Under the pieces are notes generated by a model. It ran no database searches. It was not told the DNA's origin and saw only the letters and a program-made list of their open reading frames with translations. A stretch of 14,118 nt of DNA, taken from NCBI GenBank assembly GCA_002333095.1, contig DDBK01000122.1, forward strand, positions 13,388 through 27,505, given 5' to 3'. The position numbers and the translations under genes were made by a program. Below, in pieces: positions 1-7,315 of this stretch (position 1 is the first letter of the stretch; each line of letters starts with the position of its first letter). This DNA comes from Cellvibrionales bacterium UBA2034 (lineage in GTDB: Bacteria > Pseudomonadota > Gammaproteobacteria > Pseudomonadales > UBA7239).

Positions 1-939
1 AGGATTGATAAGGGCATGGTAGACGTATTAATGGAGCCCCTTATTCACTTAGTTAGAAACTGCATTGATCATGGAATTGAAGCCCCGAATGACAGGCTGG
101 CCGCTGGAAAACCAGAGGAAGCAACACTGACGTTATCCGCTTTTCAAGAGGGCAGCACACTGATACTGGAAATCGCCGACGACGGCAGGGGCATCAATCT
201 GGAAAGAATCCGCGAAAGCGCCATCCGCAAAGGCTTTATTCAGGAATCAGACAAGCTTACAGAACAAGAGACTTGCAAACTTATATTTTTACCCGGATTT
301 TCAACTGCCGATGTAATTACTGAAACATCCGGACGTGGAGTTGGTATGGATGTGGTAATTACACGGATCAACCACATTGGCGGCGATATAGACGTTCACA
401 CAAATCCCGGGCATGGCACTCGCTTTTCCATGACACTGCCGCTTTCTGCAGCCATTCAAAGTGTCATCATGGCAAGGGTAAAAGAACATCTTTATGCTAT
501 TCCGCAACGCAGTGTCATTGAAATAGCATCCCTATCCCCTGATTCACTTTGCAGCATCTTGGGACAGTCCTCTTTTATTCATAGAGACAAAATAATTCCG
601 TTGTTTTATCTGCATGATTTGATAAAAAAGAAAGGCGTATTAGCTGGAAATTCTAACGCAACACTTCGCTTTCCCTCTATAAAAATTGAACAAGATGAAA
701 TTGTCATCATTATGGGAAATGAATCACAATGTATCGGCATTGTGGTAGATGGAATTAATGGAAGAGAAGATGTATTTGTGCGTGAATTACACGCTGATTT
801 TAGATCCATTCCAGCTATATGTGGCGCTACGGCACTTGGCAATGGGGAACTTGCGTTTATACTTAACAGCAACTTCCTTCTGCAATATTCCGGACAAGGG
901 TCTGTTGCATGGCTCAATAAATCTCAGGAATCCATCTGA
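1..939 (+). CDS. cheA: Chemotaxis histidine kinase CheA, C-terminal part (5' end outside window)
   Basis: This is the last 312 residues of a CheA-type kinase, the cytoplasmic enzyme that phosphorylates itself and then CheY/CheB under chemoreceptor control. The reading frame is open from base 1. Visible parts in order are the end of the ATPase domain with N box HLVRNCIDHGIE (about residues 16-27), G1 box DDGRG (60-64), F box FLPGFSTAD (96-104) and G2 box GRGVGMDVV (111-119), then a CheW-like regulatory domain (about 147-300) ending in the typical GATALGNGELAFIL stretch. The HPt domain with the phosphorylated His, the CheY-binding part and the dimerisation domain lie off the window. There is no receiver domain at the C terminus, which argues against a ChpA-type hybrid. 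The CheW-domain part is clearly richer in A+T than the rest of the window (19 G/C of 60 in both 601-660 and 661-720). It ends convergently with the lipoprotein gene, 34 bases away. Confidence 0.93.
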   Translation, partial: RIDKGMVDVLMEPLIHLVRNCIDHGIEAPNDRLAAGKPEEATLTLSAFQEGSTLILEIADDGRGINLERIRESAIRKGFIQESDKLTEQETCKLIFLPGFSTADVITETSGRGVGMDVVITRINHIGGDIDVHTNPGHGTRFSMTLPLSAAIQSVIMARVKEHLYAIPQRSVIEIASLSPDSLCSILGQSSFIHRDKIIPLFYLHDLIKKKGVLAGNSNATLRFPSIKIEQDEIVIIMGNESQCIGIVVDGINGREDVFVRELHADFRSIPAICGATALGNGELAFILNSNFLLQYSGQGSVAWLNKSQESI

Positions 940-973
940 ATGGCCACACAACAGTATCGCACCATAGTTCTAT

Positions 974-1651
974 TTAATACTGCTGATTGCTCGCAGGTTG
1001 ACTATTCACAGGTATAACGTCGAGTTCTACTCTACGGTTGGCCTGCCTACCCATTTCTGTGTTGTTGCTTTCTACTGGATTACGCGCGCCTAATCCGCTG
1101 GTCTGCAAGCGCGCAGATGAAACGCCCTGACTCTGTAGATATCGGGCTACACTGCTAGCACGTTGCTCGCTCAGGATCTGGTTTTTCATTGCATCACCAG
1201 TTGAGTCGGTATGCCCGGTAATTCTTATATTGCTAGCTGAAAACTCCTTTAATGAACCAGCTACTGAGTTAAGCGTATCGTAAAAATCCGCCTGAATTTC
1301 TGCGCTGCCCGTGCGAAAAGTCACATTGCCAGGCATGACTAACTTGATGTTATCGCCGTTACGCTGCACATCCACACCTGAACCAGCCAGCTCTTGTCGC
1401 AGTTTTTCTTCCTGCTTGTCCTGATAGTGCCCATATCCACCACCTGCTGCGCCTCCTACTGCCGCTCCAATCAAGGCGCCTTTACCGCGATTATCATGAT
1501 TAACAGCAGCACCCAGCACCGCTCCAGCCAATGCGCCAATTCCTGCCCCCTTTGCTGTATTGCTGGTTTTACTTTCACCCGTATACGGGTCAGTAGTCTG
1601 ACATCCCATCAAACCCACAATAAGGACGCCTGAAAATATTTTACGTAACAT
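974..1651 (-). CDS. OmpA-family glycine-zipper outer-membrane lipoprotein (YiaD-like)
   Basis: A 225-residue lipoprotein predicted to tie the outer membrane to peptidoglycan. The N terminus is a lipoprotein signal with lipobox LMGC (Cys17). A glycine-zipper segment follows (about residues 34-75, repeated GxxxG/GAxxG such as GAGIGALAGAVLGAA and GALIGAAVGGAAGGG), then a short linker with charged residues. The C-terminal OmpA domain (about 105-213) carries the peptidoglycan-binding signature ITGHTDSTGD, with the Asp, and ANRRVEL, with the Arg. Length and order match E. coli YiaD and similar proteins. The start has a good ribosome-binding site, AGGAG, 7 bases before the ATG. It lies 60 bases downstream of the HD-domain gene on the same strand, so co-transcription is possible. 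The role in envelope integrity is inferred from the family. I give no symbol because several paralogues share this architecture. Confidence 0.9.
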   Translation of the reverse strand: MLRKIFSGVLIVGLMGCQTTDPYTGESKTSNTAKGAGIGALAGAVLGAAVNHDNRGKGALIGAAVGGAAGGGYGHYQDKQEEKLRQELAGSGVDVQRNGDNIKLVMPGNVTFRTGSAEIQADFYDTLNSVAGSLKEFSASNIRITGHTDSTGDAMKNQILSEQRASSVARYLQSQGVSSARLQTSGLGARNPVESNNTEMGRQANRRVELDVIPVNSQPASNQQY

Positions 1652-1655
1652 GATG

Positions 1656-1669
1656 TTTCTCCTGAGAAA
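1656..1669. repeat. Inverted repeat covering the lipoprotein gene's ribosome-binding site
   Basis: TTTCTC-CT-GAGAAA is a perfect 6-base inverted repeat, and the AGGAG of the minus-strand lipoprotein gene (complement of 1659-1663) lies within it. In RNA the two-base spacer would force a 5-pair stem with a 4-base loop. It could slightly modulate translation or be chance. Confidence 0.35.
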
Positions 1670-1692
1670 TCTTGCTTGGCAGGGGATTCGAC

Positions 1693-1712
1693 AACCAATA
1701 TGGCACTTGGTT
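1693..1712. repeat. Inverted repeat at the end of the HD-domain gene
   Basis: AACCAA (1693-1698) and TTGGTT (1707-1712) are perfect 6-base arms around an 8-base loop, overlapping the last base of the HD-domain gene's stop codon. The hairpin is AT-rich and has no T run after it on the minus strand, so it is not a convincing intrinsic terminator. This leaves read-through into the lipoprotein gene possible. Confidence 0.3.
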
Positions 1713-2644
1713 CAAAGTACGCGGCGGCGCAACCGATGAAGATTTTTTTCTTCCAACAGCTTTTGTAAAAAGGCGCAGTTCTTTTCCAAACCGATCATGT
1801 AGAGGTTTTCGCCATCAAAGAACTGCTCTGCATAGCGATATACTGCACCAAACAGCTTGTTGAGCCTGCCATCAACTGTCATTCGCATAAAATCAGGGGT
1901 CTGGTCCAGCAGCGCAGCGGGTGATTCAAACGGTTGGCCCGTCTCATTTTTTGGTGCAGGTACGTTGCCTATCTTGAATTCCATATACAAACTGTCGCGA
2001 CAGCGCTCCAGATAAGAACGATCAGACATCTGCGCAATCAAATCCCCCGTGCCTAACAAGCAACCAAGCATATGATCATGGGTATTTTTCATGCGCACCA
2101 CTTTTTCATAACCCGTATAGTGCAGCAGCACCCGCATACGCGGCACCCAAGCAGCTTTGCCAATCAGGGGAAGGTAGTGGGCCAGATAACGAACGCCACG
2201 TGTAACATGGGTTTTGGTGTACTCCGCACCATGCTTATGGCGTGTATCTTTTACGTGACGCAAATATCCGATGTCGTGGTAAAGGGCAGCAATAATTCCC
2301 ATTTGTACGCGATCAACACCCAGCACATCACGGGTGCCGGCGTGTACACGTTCATAACCGATCAATAGTCGGGCAACAGCCAGAGTAACATCCAGAATGT
2401 GCCTCAGATCGTGATAATCGGTATCACAGGCATGATAGTCGGGGCATTCTCCACGATACATTCTTGCCACGTCCGTGAAAGCTGTGGAGATAACATCAAA
2501 TTCGGCATTTGTAAAAACAGACACAAAAGCAGCACGAACTGCATTATGCACATCCTGTGGATCACCAATGCAAACCGTCTGACTGATGTCATAGCATAGC
2601 ACTGACGACTTCCCTGCCCCGAGCTGTGTGCCCTTGATGTCCAT
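1712..2644 (-). CDS. HD-domain protein (putative metal-dependent phosphohydrolase), function unknown
   Basis: A 310-residue soluble protein with an HD-superfamily fold. The metal-site pattern is intact: YHDLRH at residues 77-82, LYHDIGY with the HD pair at 123-124, HYTGY from 175 and GTGDLIAQMSD with a conserved-looking Asp201. It is therefore probably a working phosphohydrolase, but the substrate (nucleotide, cyclic nucleotide or other phosphoester) cannot be read from the sequence. It lacks a GYP motif and is not an HD-GYP c-di-GMP phosphodiesterase. Residues 1-70 and the C-terminal third show no motif I recognise; the C terminus is basic (RLRRRV). The ATG at 2644 has no good Shine-Dalgarno sequence (only AAG/GGCAAG nearby), so the true start could be further in. 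A TATAAT hexamer lies 34 bases upstream. The next gene downstream on this strand is the OmpA-like lipoprotein. Confidence 0.8.
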   Translation of the reverse strand: MDIKGTQLGAGKSSVLCYDISQTVCIGDPQDVHNAVRAAFVSVFTNAEFDVISTAFTDVARMYRGECPDYHACDTDYHDLRHILDVTLAVARLLIGYERVHAGTRDVLGVDRVQMGIIAALYHDIGYLRHVKDTRHKHGAEYTKTHVTRGVRYLAHYLPLIGKAAWVPRMRVLLHYTGYEKVVRMKNTHDHMLGCLLGTGDLIAQMSDRSYLERCRDSLYMEFKIGNVPAPKNETGQPFESPAALLDQTPDFMRMTVDGRLNKLFGAVYRYAEQFFDGENLYMIGLEKNCAFLQKLLEEKNLHRLRRRVL

Positions 2645-2677
2645 TGCACTTGCCGCTTACACATTGAATTCCGGTCG

Positions 2678-2683
2678 ATTATA
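2678..2683 (-). promoter_or_regulatory. Candidate -10 element of the HD-domain gene
   Basis: The minus strand reads TATAAT, a perfect sigma-70 -10, 34 bases before the ATG at 2644. At 17 bases upstream the sequence is CTCCTC, so there is no recognisable -35, and the extended TGn motif is absent. The promoter would need an activator or be weak. Confidence 0.3.
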
Positions 2684-2772
2684 ACCAAAGGGCCTGACTG
2701 GAGGAGGCGAATTTTATTGATTTGCCAAACCGTTAACACTTCAAAACGGTATCGTAGGCACACAGGACAAGG

Positions 2773-2795
2773 TTATGCACAAAACCTGTTGATAA
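2773..2795. other. DnaA-box-like pair
   Basis: TTATGCACA at 2773-2781 matches the DnaA-box consensus TTATNCACA exactly on the plus strand. After 5 bases, TGTTGATAA (2787-2795) is the opposite orientation with one mismatch (TTATCAACA). A third one-mismatch site, TTGTCCACA, is the complement of 2974-2982. Close, oppositely facing boxes beside an A+T-rich stretch resemble DnaA-regulated promoters or parts of replication origins, but dnaA is not in the window and no function is shown. Confidence 0.4.
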
Positions 2796-3012
2796 GTCTG
2801 TCAATTAAAATAGAAAATCACCGGACAACCCTTGCTATTCAAGCGTAGATCCCGCTGTGGTCAAAAAAACCACAAATCAAAATCCTTTATAATTCATATA
2901 GATAGGATAATATCGCTCAGAAATCAATGAGTTGCAGGGAGCTTTACAAGTGTCTCTTTAAAAGGGGGCGCTATGTGGACAACATAATCAGACAACGCCA
3001 ACTTACATGTGG

Positions 3013-3744
3013 TTAGAGAGGTACGCCGATACGACGAGCCACTTGCTCGTAGGCTTCCACCACGTCACCCAGATCCTGGCGAAAGCGGTCTTTGTCCAGT
3101 TTCTCACGGGTCTCTTTATCCCACAGCCGGCAACCATCAGGGCTGAATTCATCCCCCAGTACCAAGTCTCCATTGAACAACCCGAACTCCAGTTTGCTAT
3201 CTACAAGCAGCATGTTACCTGCCAGAAATATATCCTTCAGGATCTGGTTAACCTTGAGTGTCATCACCTTCATCTGTTCAACCTGCTGTTTGGTCGCCCA
3301 GCCAAATGTTTCAATATGGGATTCATTGATCATCGGATCACCCAACGAATCATCCTTAAGAAAAAACTCAAATGTTGGCGGATCAAGTTCTTTTCCTTCC
3401 GTAATACCCAGTCGACGGCACATGCTTCCTGCCGCCATATTCCGTACAACACATTCAACCGGCAACATTTTCAATTTCTTGACCACGCATTCCTGGTCAT
3501 TCAAAAGACCTTCGAAGTGAGTAGGGATACCAGCTGCCTGCAACTTCTGCATAATGAACGCATTAAACTTGTTGTTCACCATGCCTTTGCGATCCAGCTG
3601 CGCCAGCTTTTTGCCATCAAACGCTGATGTGTCATTACGAAAAAACAGGATCAAGCGTTCCGCATCATTAGTGGCGTATACCGTTTTCGCCTTTCCTTTA
3701 TACAATTCTTCCTGCTTTTCTACATTCAGATTTACTGTTGACAT
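3013..3744 (-). CDS. purC: Phosphoribosylaminoimidazole-succinocarboxamide synthase (SAICAR synthetase)
   Basis: PurC joins aspartate to CAIR with ATP to give SAICAR in de novo purine synthesis in the cytoplasm. The family is plain to see: [11 protein letters not shown] near the N terminus, [22 protein letters not shown], the signature [30 protein letters not shown] and [15 protein letters not shown] choose the ATG at 3744, giving 243 residues. The frame is also open from a TTG five codons upstream, but other PurC proteins (about 237 residues) begin close to the EELYKGKAK segment, and GAGAG/GTGAG lies just before the ATG. It is the last gene of the minus-strand cluster dapA-bamC-MBL-purC, only 19 bases after the MBL gene, so probably co-transcribed. 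No PurR-type operator was noticed before it. Confidence 0.97.
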   Translation of the reverse strand: MSTVNLNVEKQEELYKGKAKTVYATNDAERLILFFRNDTSAFDGKKLAQLDRKGMVNNKFNAFIMQKLQAAGIPTHFEGLLNDQECVVKKLKMLPVECVVRNMAAGSMCRRLGITEGKELDPPTFEFFLKDDSLGDPMINESHIETFGWATKQQVEQMKVMTLKVNQILKDIFLAGNMLLVDSKLEFGLFNGDLVLGDEFSPDGCRLWDKETREKLDKDRFRQDLGDVVEAYEQVARRIGVPL

Positions 3745-3763
3745 GCTCACATCTCTCAACTGT

Positions 3764-4528
3764 TCAGCTAATGGTTAACCAATCAAAACCTTCTTCCTGA
3801 CAGGCATAAAGTACATTGCCAATATTCTGCAACGTTTCTGCCAGACTTGCTTGCACACGCTCCAGCGTGTTGTTTTTTTCACTTAGATGGGCAATGACCA
3901 GATGCTGGAGTCGCTCCGTTTCAATTTCATCGAGCAAACCAGCAGCCTGAGCATTACTCAGATGACCGAAACGACCACCAACGCGCAACTTCAATGACGG
4001 TGGATAGGCGCTGCGTGCCAACATATCCACACAGTGGTTACTCTCCAGCAGCAAAGCATCACAACTGCTGTAATGCTCTCTCACAAAGGGTGTAATAGCT
4101 CCAATATCTGTCAAAACACCTAGTCGCCTACCTGCCCAGTTAAATACATATTGCACTGGTTCTGCAGCATCATGCGGAACAGCAACAGGCTGGATATCAA
4201 TGTCTTCAATAGTGAATGCATTATGGCTATCGATAGTAACAACTTTCTCCACATCCAATAGCTGACGGGCCCTTGCTGTGCCTGCTGTCATGTAAACAGG
4301 CAATCCATAACGATTCGCTAAAACCCGAACGCCATTACAATGATCGCCATGCTCGTGAGTGACCAGCACCGCCCGCAATTGACCGGGTTCAATGCCAAGT
4401 CTCAGCAAACGTTGTTCCGTTTCTTTCAGTGCAAAACCACAATCCACCATCAACAGTGTATTGCCCGCCTGTACCAGCGTGCCATTGCCACGACTACCAC
4501 TGCCGATGGAGGCAAAACGCATCAGCAT
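3764..4528 (-). CDS. MBL-fold metallo-hydrolase (YycJ/WalJ-like)
   Basis: A 254-residue cytoplasmic metallo-beta-lactamase-fold protein. The dinuclear metal site is complete: THEHGDH at residues 57-63, PHD with His119, LTDIG with Asp141, and further conserved elements LESNH (161-165), GHLSN (188-192) and HLSEKNN (214-220). This pattern is that of the YycJ/WalJ group, some members of which have been reported to have nuclease activity. The substrate here is not known. It sits between bamC and purC, 9 bases after bamC, an arrangement also known from Pseudomonas. GAGG overlapping the bamC stop is the likely ribosome-binding site, 7 bases before the ATG at 4528. A second ATG two codons later is equally possible. 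The tight spacing suggests translation coupled to bamC. Confidence 0.9.
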   Translation of the reverse strand: MLMRFASIGSGSRGNGTLVQAGNTLLMVDCGFALKETEQRLLRLGIEPGQLRAVLVTHEHGDHCNGVRVLANRYGLPVYMTAGTARARQLLDVEKVVTIDSHNAFTIEDIDIQPVAVPHDAAEPVQYVFNWAGRRLGVLTDIGAITPFVREHYSSCDALLLESNHCVDMLARSAYPPSLKLRVGGRFGHLSNAQAAGLLDEIETERLQHLVIAHLSEKNNTLERVQASLAETLQNIGNVLYACQEEGFDWLTIS

Positions 4529-4537
4529 GAAAAAACC

Positions 4538-5662
4538 TCAGAGCAAGTTAGCTCGTATTCGCCGCAATAACCTGTCCGCATCCTGTTGTGGCAGTTGCAG
4601 GCCATTATTATCCCGCACCATCACACGCACCAATTCATCTGTATGCTGCTGCAAGAGAACGCGGTATTGGCTACCAGATTCACCTTTTTGCTGTTCATCA
4701 AAATCAAAAATTTTCGCAATGCGTGAAAAAACACCTGGTTTCACTTCACCTTCATCATCATCTTCGGCTGCAACTACTGAAGAGAATGTCACTTGCCACT
4801 GCCCCAATTCCCGATTGGCATTATCAACGTGGAATCCATCACGGTTCAGGGAACCTCCCACCGATGCCCAGGCACGGGCGTAGTCAATGCGCATGGAAAG
4901 TGCTGGCTCGGGCTGCTCTACCATTTCAACCCTGCGCTCATTGCTGCCAATGGATTGAGCGAGCATTGATGCTTGTGGTGCACTGTCTTTTGCAAGGAAC
5001 GCGGCCAACTCCTTGATCATCCAGGTTTCACGATCTGGATTAACAGATTGCGAAGGCCAGGGCATACGCCTGTTCGCATCAGTCACATCGGACGCTGTCA
5101 TTTGCAACACATGAATTTCTGTTGAATTTGTACGTAAACCCGGCTCCAGCTGTATCCGGTAACGATCTTTTCCTGAAACATCACCGGCACCAGAATCCTT
5201 CAGGGAGAGCCACACGGTATCCAGTGTGCCTGCGACAGGATCCTGGTCAGCAAGCCCCATGCCCCGCTCTGCCAGAAAACTGCGAACACCCGGCCATACT
5301 TCTCCTGGTGGATTGTTGATGTCTATCCATCTGCGCTCACCCAACTTCTGGATTTTTATTTCATTACGCTGCTCAGTTACCCTGTCTGAACTGGCAGGAC
5401 GCGGCACAGTAAACCTGTCAGGCAGCGGCGCATTGGCATCCTCAATTGTTGGAATAGCAAATAACTGCCCGATCCTTTGACCTTCACTGCCTTCCGGCAG
5501 CTTTATCGGCGTTGTGGTTTCAGCCTTTAGATAATCATCACCGCGATCACGAAAATAGCCATCCGGACCAAACAGTGAGCCACATCCTGACAACACCAAC
5601 GCCAATACACCGATGATGCCGCTACAAGCCATTCGTAGCATCGCCAAACCTGAATAATTCAT
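4538..5662 (-). CDS. bamC: Outer-membrane protein assembly factor BamC (NlpB) lipoprotein
   Basis: BamC is a lipoprotein of the BAM complex, which folds beta-barrel proteins into the outer membrane. The N terminus has a lipoprotein signal with lipobox LSGC (Cys27 counting from the ATG at 5662), followed by a proline- and charge-rich unstructured stretch and two helix-grip-like domains, about residues 100-210 (starting ERRWIDINNPPGEVW) and about 245-374. At about 374 residues it is somewhat longer than the 344 of E. coli. Start choice: the ATG at 5662 shares its A with the dapA TGA (TGATG), giving translational coupling. A GTG one codon earlier and an ATG at 5641, preceded by AGG at 7 bases and leaving a typical 20-residue signal, are alternatives. 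Position directly after dapA is classical, hence the old name dapX. Sequence conservation of BamC is low, so the call rests on lipobox, size and neighbours. Confidence 0.88.
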   Translation of the reverse strand: MNYSGLAMLRMACSGIIGVLALVLSGCGSLFGPDGYFRDRGDDYLKAETTTPIKLPEGSEGQRIGQLFAIPTIEDANAPLPDRFTVPRPASSDRVTEQRNEIKIQKLGERRWIDINNPPGEVWPGVRSFLAERGMGLADQDPVAGTLDTVWLSLKDSGAGDVSGKDRYRIQLEPGLRTNSTEIHVLQMTASDVTDANRRMPWPSQSVNPDRETWMIKELAAFLAKDSAPQASMLAQSIGSNERRVEMVEQPEPALSMRIDYARAWASVGGSLNRDGFHVDNANRELGQWQVTFSSVVAAEDDDEGEVKPGVFSRIAKIFDFDEQQKGESGSQYRVLLQQHTDELVRVMVRDNNGLQLPQQDADRLLRRIRANLL

Positions 5663-6537
5663 CACAATAAACCTGCTGTAGTCAGTGCAACCCGCACACT
5701 GTCATGATGGCTCGCCGATAATGGCGTCAATGGCAAACGGGTTCCGCGCCCGATCTTGCCCATTTGTTCCAATGCCCATTTCACTGGTATCGGATTGGCT
5801 TCAACAAACATCGCGGCATGCACGGGCAATAATTTTTCATTGATAGCTCGCGCTTCAGCTGCCTTCCCTTCCAACGCCAGCGCATTCATTTTTGCCACAA
5901 GTTTGGGGGCAACATTGGCAGTAACCGAAATATCACCCTTGCCACCCATCAAAACCAACTCCACTGCGGTTTCATCATCACCGGAGTAAACAAAAAAACC
6001 TTCCGGGGCATCGGCGATAATAGCGCGGGCACGATCAAGATTTCCCGTGGCTTCCTTGATGCCAAATATATTGGGAATTTGAGCAAGACGCAGTGCCGTT
6101 TCAGGCAACATATCACACGCTGTACGTCCCGGTACGTTATAAAGCATTTGTGGAATAGCCACCGCTTCGGCAATAGCTTTATGGTGCAGATAGAGCCCTT
6201 CCTGCGTTGGTTTGTTGTAATAGGGTGTGACCAATAAGCAAGCATCCGCCTTCGCTTCCATGGCTGCGCGGGTAAGTTCTATGGCTTCTGAAGTGGAGTT
6301 TGCGCCCGTGCCAGCAATCACAGGAACGCGGCCACGTACCTGATTAACAACACTGCGCACCACAGCAACGTGCTCTTCAAAATTGAGCGTGGCAGACTCA
6401 CCTGTGGTCCCCACAGCAACAATTGCATGGGTTCCCTGCTCGATATGCCATTCAATCAGCGAAGCTAACGCTTCCCAGTCCAGGCTGCCGTCCTCATGCA
6501 TCGGCGTCACCAGGGCTACTATGCTGCCCGTAATCAT
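5662..6537 (-). CDS. dapA: 4-hydroxy-tetrahydrodipicolinate synthase
   Basis: DapA condenses pyruvate with aspartate semialdehyde, the first committed step to diaminopimelate (peptidoglycan) and lysine. At 291 residues it has the normal length. The catalytic set matches E. coli by position: GTTGES at 43-48 (Thr44), YYN with Tyr107, Tyr133 in [10 protein letters not shown], Arg138 and the Schiff-base Lys161 in FGIKEATGN. The ATG at 6537 is preceded by AAGGGG 9 bases upstream. It is the first gene of a four-gene minus-strand cluster, overlaps bamC by one base, and faces a divergent methyltransferase gene across 166 bases. No lysine riboswitch was recognised in that spacer. E. coli-type DapA is feedback-inhibited by lysine; I did not verify the lysine-site residues. 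Confidence 0.98.
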   Translation of the reverse strand: MITGSIVALVTPMHEDGSLDWEALASLIEWHIEQGTHAIVAVGTTGESATLNFEEHVAVVRSVVNQVRGRVPVIAGTGANSTSEAIELTRAAMEAKADACLLVTPYYNKPTQEGLYLHHKAIAEAVAIPQMLYNVPGRTACDMLPETALRLAQIPNIFGIKEATGNLDRARAIIADAPEGFFVYSGDDETAVELVLMGGKGDISVTANVAPKLVAKMNALALEGKAAEARAINEKLLPVHAAMFVEANPIPVKWALEQMGKIGRGTRLPLTPLSASHHDSVRVALTTAGLL

Positions 6538-6618
6538 CGCGCTATACCCCTTATAGAACCGGCTTCGGAAAGATGCACATGGTAATGAGACCCAATGGAT
6601 TGCTCAAGGTAAAAACAG

Positions 6619-6647
6619 TTTATCTCCAATAAGACCCATGCCGACAA
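6619..6647 (-). promoter_or_regulatory. Candidate promoter of the dapA-bamC-MBL-purC cluster
   Basis: On the minus strand TTGTCG (complement of 6642-6647) and GATAAA (complement of 6619-6624) are separated by 17 bases, each matching four of six consensus bases. Transcription would start near 6612, about 75 bases before the dapA ATG. Another promoter elsewhere in the 166-base spacer is possible. Confidence 0.3.
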
Positions 6648-6656
6648 CCAGACCGA

Positions 6657-6662
6657 TATAAT
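6657..6662 (+). promoter_or_regulatory. Candidate -10 element of the methyltransferase gene
   Basis: A perfect TATAAT lies 41 bases before the ATG at 6704. No good -35 is found 16-18 bases upstream. A short palindrome, GGTAA-T-TTACC (6666-6676), directly follows and could be an operator or chance. Confidence 0.3.
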
Positions 6663-6703
6663 ACCGGTAATTTACCCGTCCCCCATTTAACCCGGATACC
6701 TGC

Positions 6704-7315
6704 ATGCAACTTCCCATCGACATCAATACCATCAAGGGCTTTCTCGACCCAGAGGAAGGCGTAGCCCTTCAACAGCACTGTCTGGCGACTGCAGCGTTAG
6801 GTCCCTGTCTGGAAGTGGGCAGCTACTGTGGAAAATCTACTGTGTACCTAGGTGTAGCAGCCAAACACGCCAACGGCATTGTGTATGCTGTGGACCATCA
6901 CAGGGGATCGGAAGAACACCAGCTTGGCGAGGAGTACCACGATCCGGATTTATACGACAGTGGTGCAGGACTCATGGACAGCTTCCGCGAATTTCGCAAG
7001 GCAATGCGCGCAGCCGATCTCGAAAACCACGTTGTACCGATTGTTGCCCCATCAACTGTAGCCGCGAGACACTGGGCTACGCCACTGGGCATGGTGTTTA
7101 TCGATGGCGGGCACTCATGGGAAGCCGCACTGAATGATTACCGCAGTTGGGTTGCACATATTCGTCCGGGCGGCATTCTGGCCATCCACGATATTTTCCC
7201 TAACCCAGCTGAAGGCGGTCAGGCACCCTACGACATCTGGAAACTTGCCAAGGCATCCGGCTTGTTTGAGGAATTACCGATGGTAAAAACGCTGGGATTA
7301 TTCCGGCGCGCCTAA
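6704..7315 (+). CDS. Class I SAM-dependent methyltransferase (Methyltransf_24-like), substrate unknown
   Basis: A 203-residue cytoplasmic protein with a Rossmann-type methyltransferase fold. Motif I is LEVGSYCGKSTVYLG (36-50), followed by VYAVDHH with the acidic residue after strand 2 (Asp64), FIDGGHSWEAALNDY (132-146) and the strand RPGGILAIHDIF (154-165), all typical of the group related to O-methyltransferases and to cephalosporin-hydroxylase-like methyltransferases. The target (small molecule, lipid or sugar) cannot be told. It stands alone on the plus strand, divergent from dapA, and ends convergently with epmA, the two stop codons overlapping in CTAA. The ribosome-binding site is weak (GGATA 7 bases before the ATG). 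No sign of transfer. Confidence 0.82.
   Translation: MQLPIDINTIKGFLDPEEGVALQQHCLATAALGPCLEVGSYCGKSTVYLGVAAKHANGIVYAVDHHRGSEEHQLGEEYHDPDLYDSGAGLMDSFREFRKAMRAADLENHVVPIVAPSTVAARHWATPLGMVFIDGGHSWEAALNDYRSWVAHIRPGGILAIHDIFPNPAEGGQAPYDIWKLAKASGLFEELPMVKTLGLFRRA

Larger units (their letters stand above)
2645..3012. promoter_or_regulatory. 368-base non-coding spacer between the HD-domain gene and purC
   Basis: This is the only long gene-free stretch. It separates two minus-strand genes, so it should hold the end of the purC transcript and the promoter of the HD-domain gene. Seen in it: a minus-strand TATAAT (complement of 2678-2683); a perfect minus-strand TTGACA (complement of 2799-2804) with only poor -10 matches at 17-19 bases; a plus-strand TATAAT at 2888-2893 without a -35; DnaA-box-like 9-mers at 2773, 2787 and 2974; inverted repeats ACCGTT/AACGGT (2729-2750) and TGTGGT/ACCACA (2856-2874); and an A+T-rich core about 2800-2925. 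No convincing intrinsic terminator for purC, tRNA or riboswitch was recognised. Confidence 0.6.

Noticed and set aside
2856..2874. TGTGGT/ACCACA hairpin with an A-rich loop as a terminator
   Set aside because: Only six pairs and no T run after it in either direction; too far (over 140 bases) from the purC stop.
2927..3016. 29-codon plus-strand ATG frame at the end of the spacer
   Set aside because: No ribosome-binding site, no recognisable peptide, and it runs into the 3' end of purC.
3007..3627. 206-codon open frame on the plus strand opposite purC
   Set aside because: It is the antisense shadow of a clearly identified purC; its translation shows no domain. The same applies to the other long frames opposite dapA, epmA, bamC, fimX and the HD-GYP-type gene.
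3745..3759. TTG start at 3759 for purC
   Set aside because: Adds five residues not matching the family start; the ATG at 3744 has purine-rich sequence in front and fits known PurC N termini.
6538..6703. Lysine riboswitch or other leader before dapA
   Set aside because: The leader is only about 75-165 bases and shows no extensive pairing or terminator hairpin.
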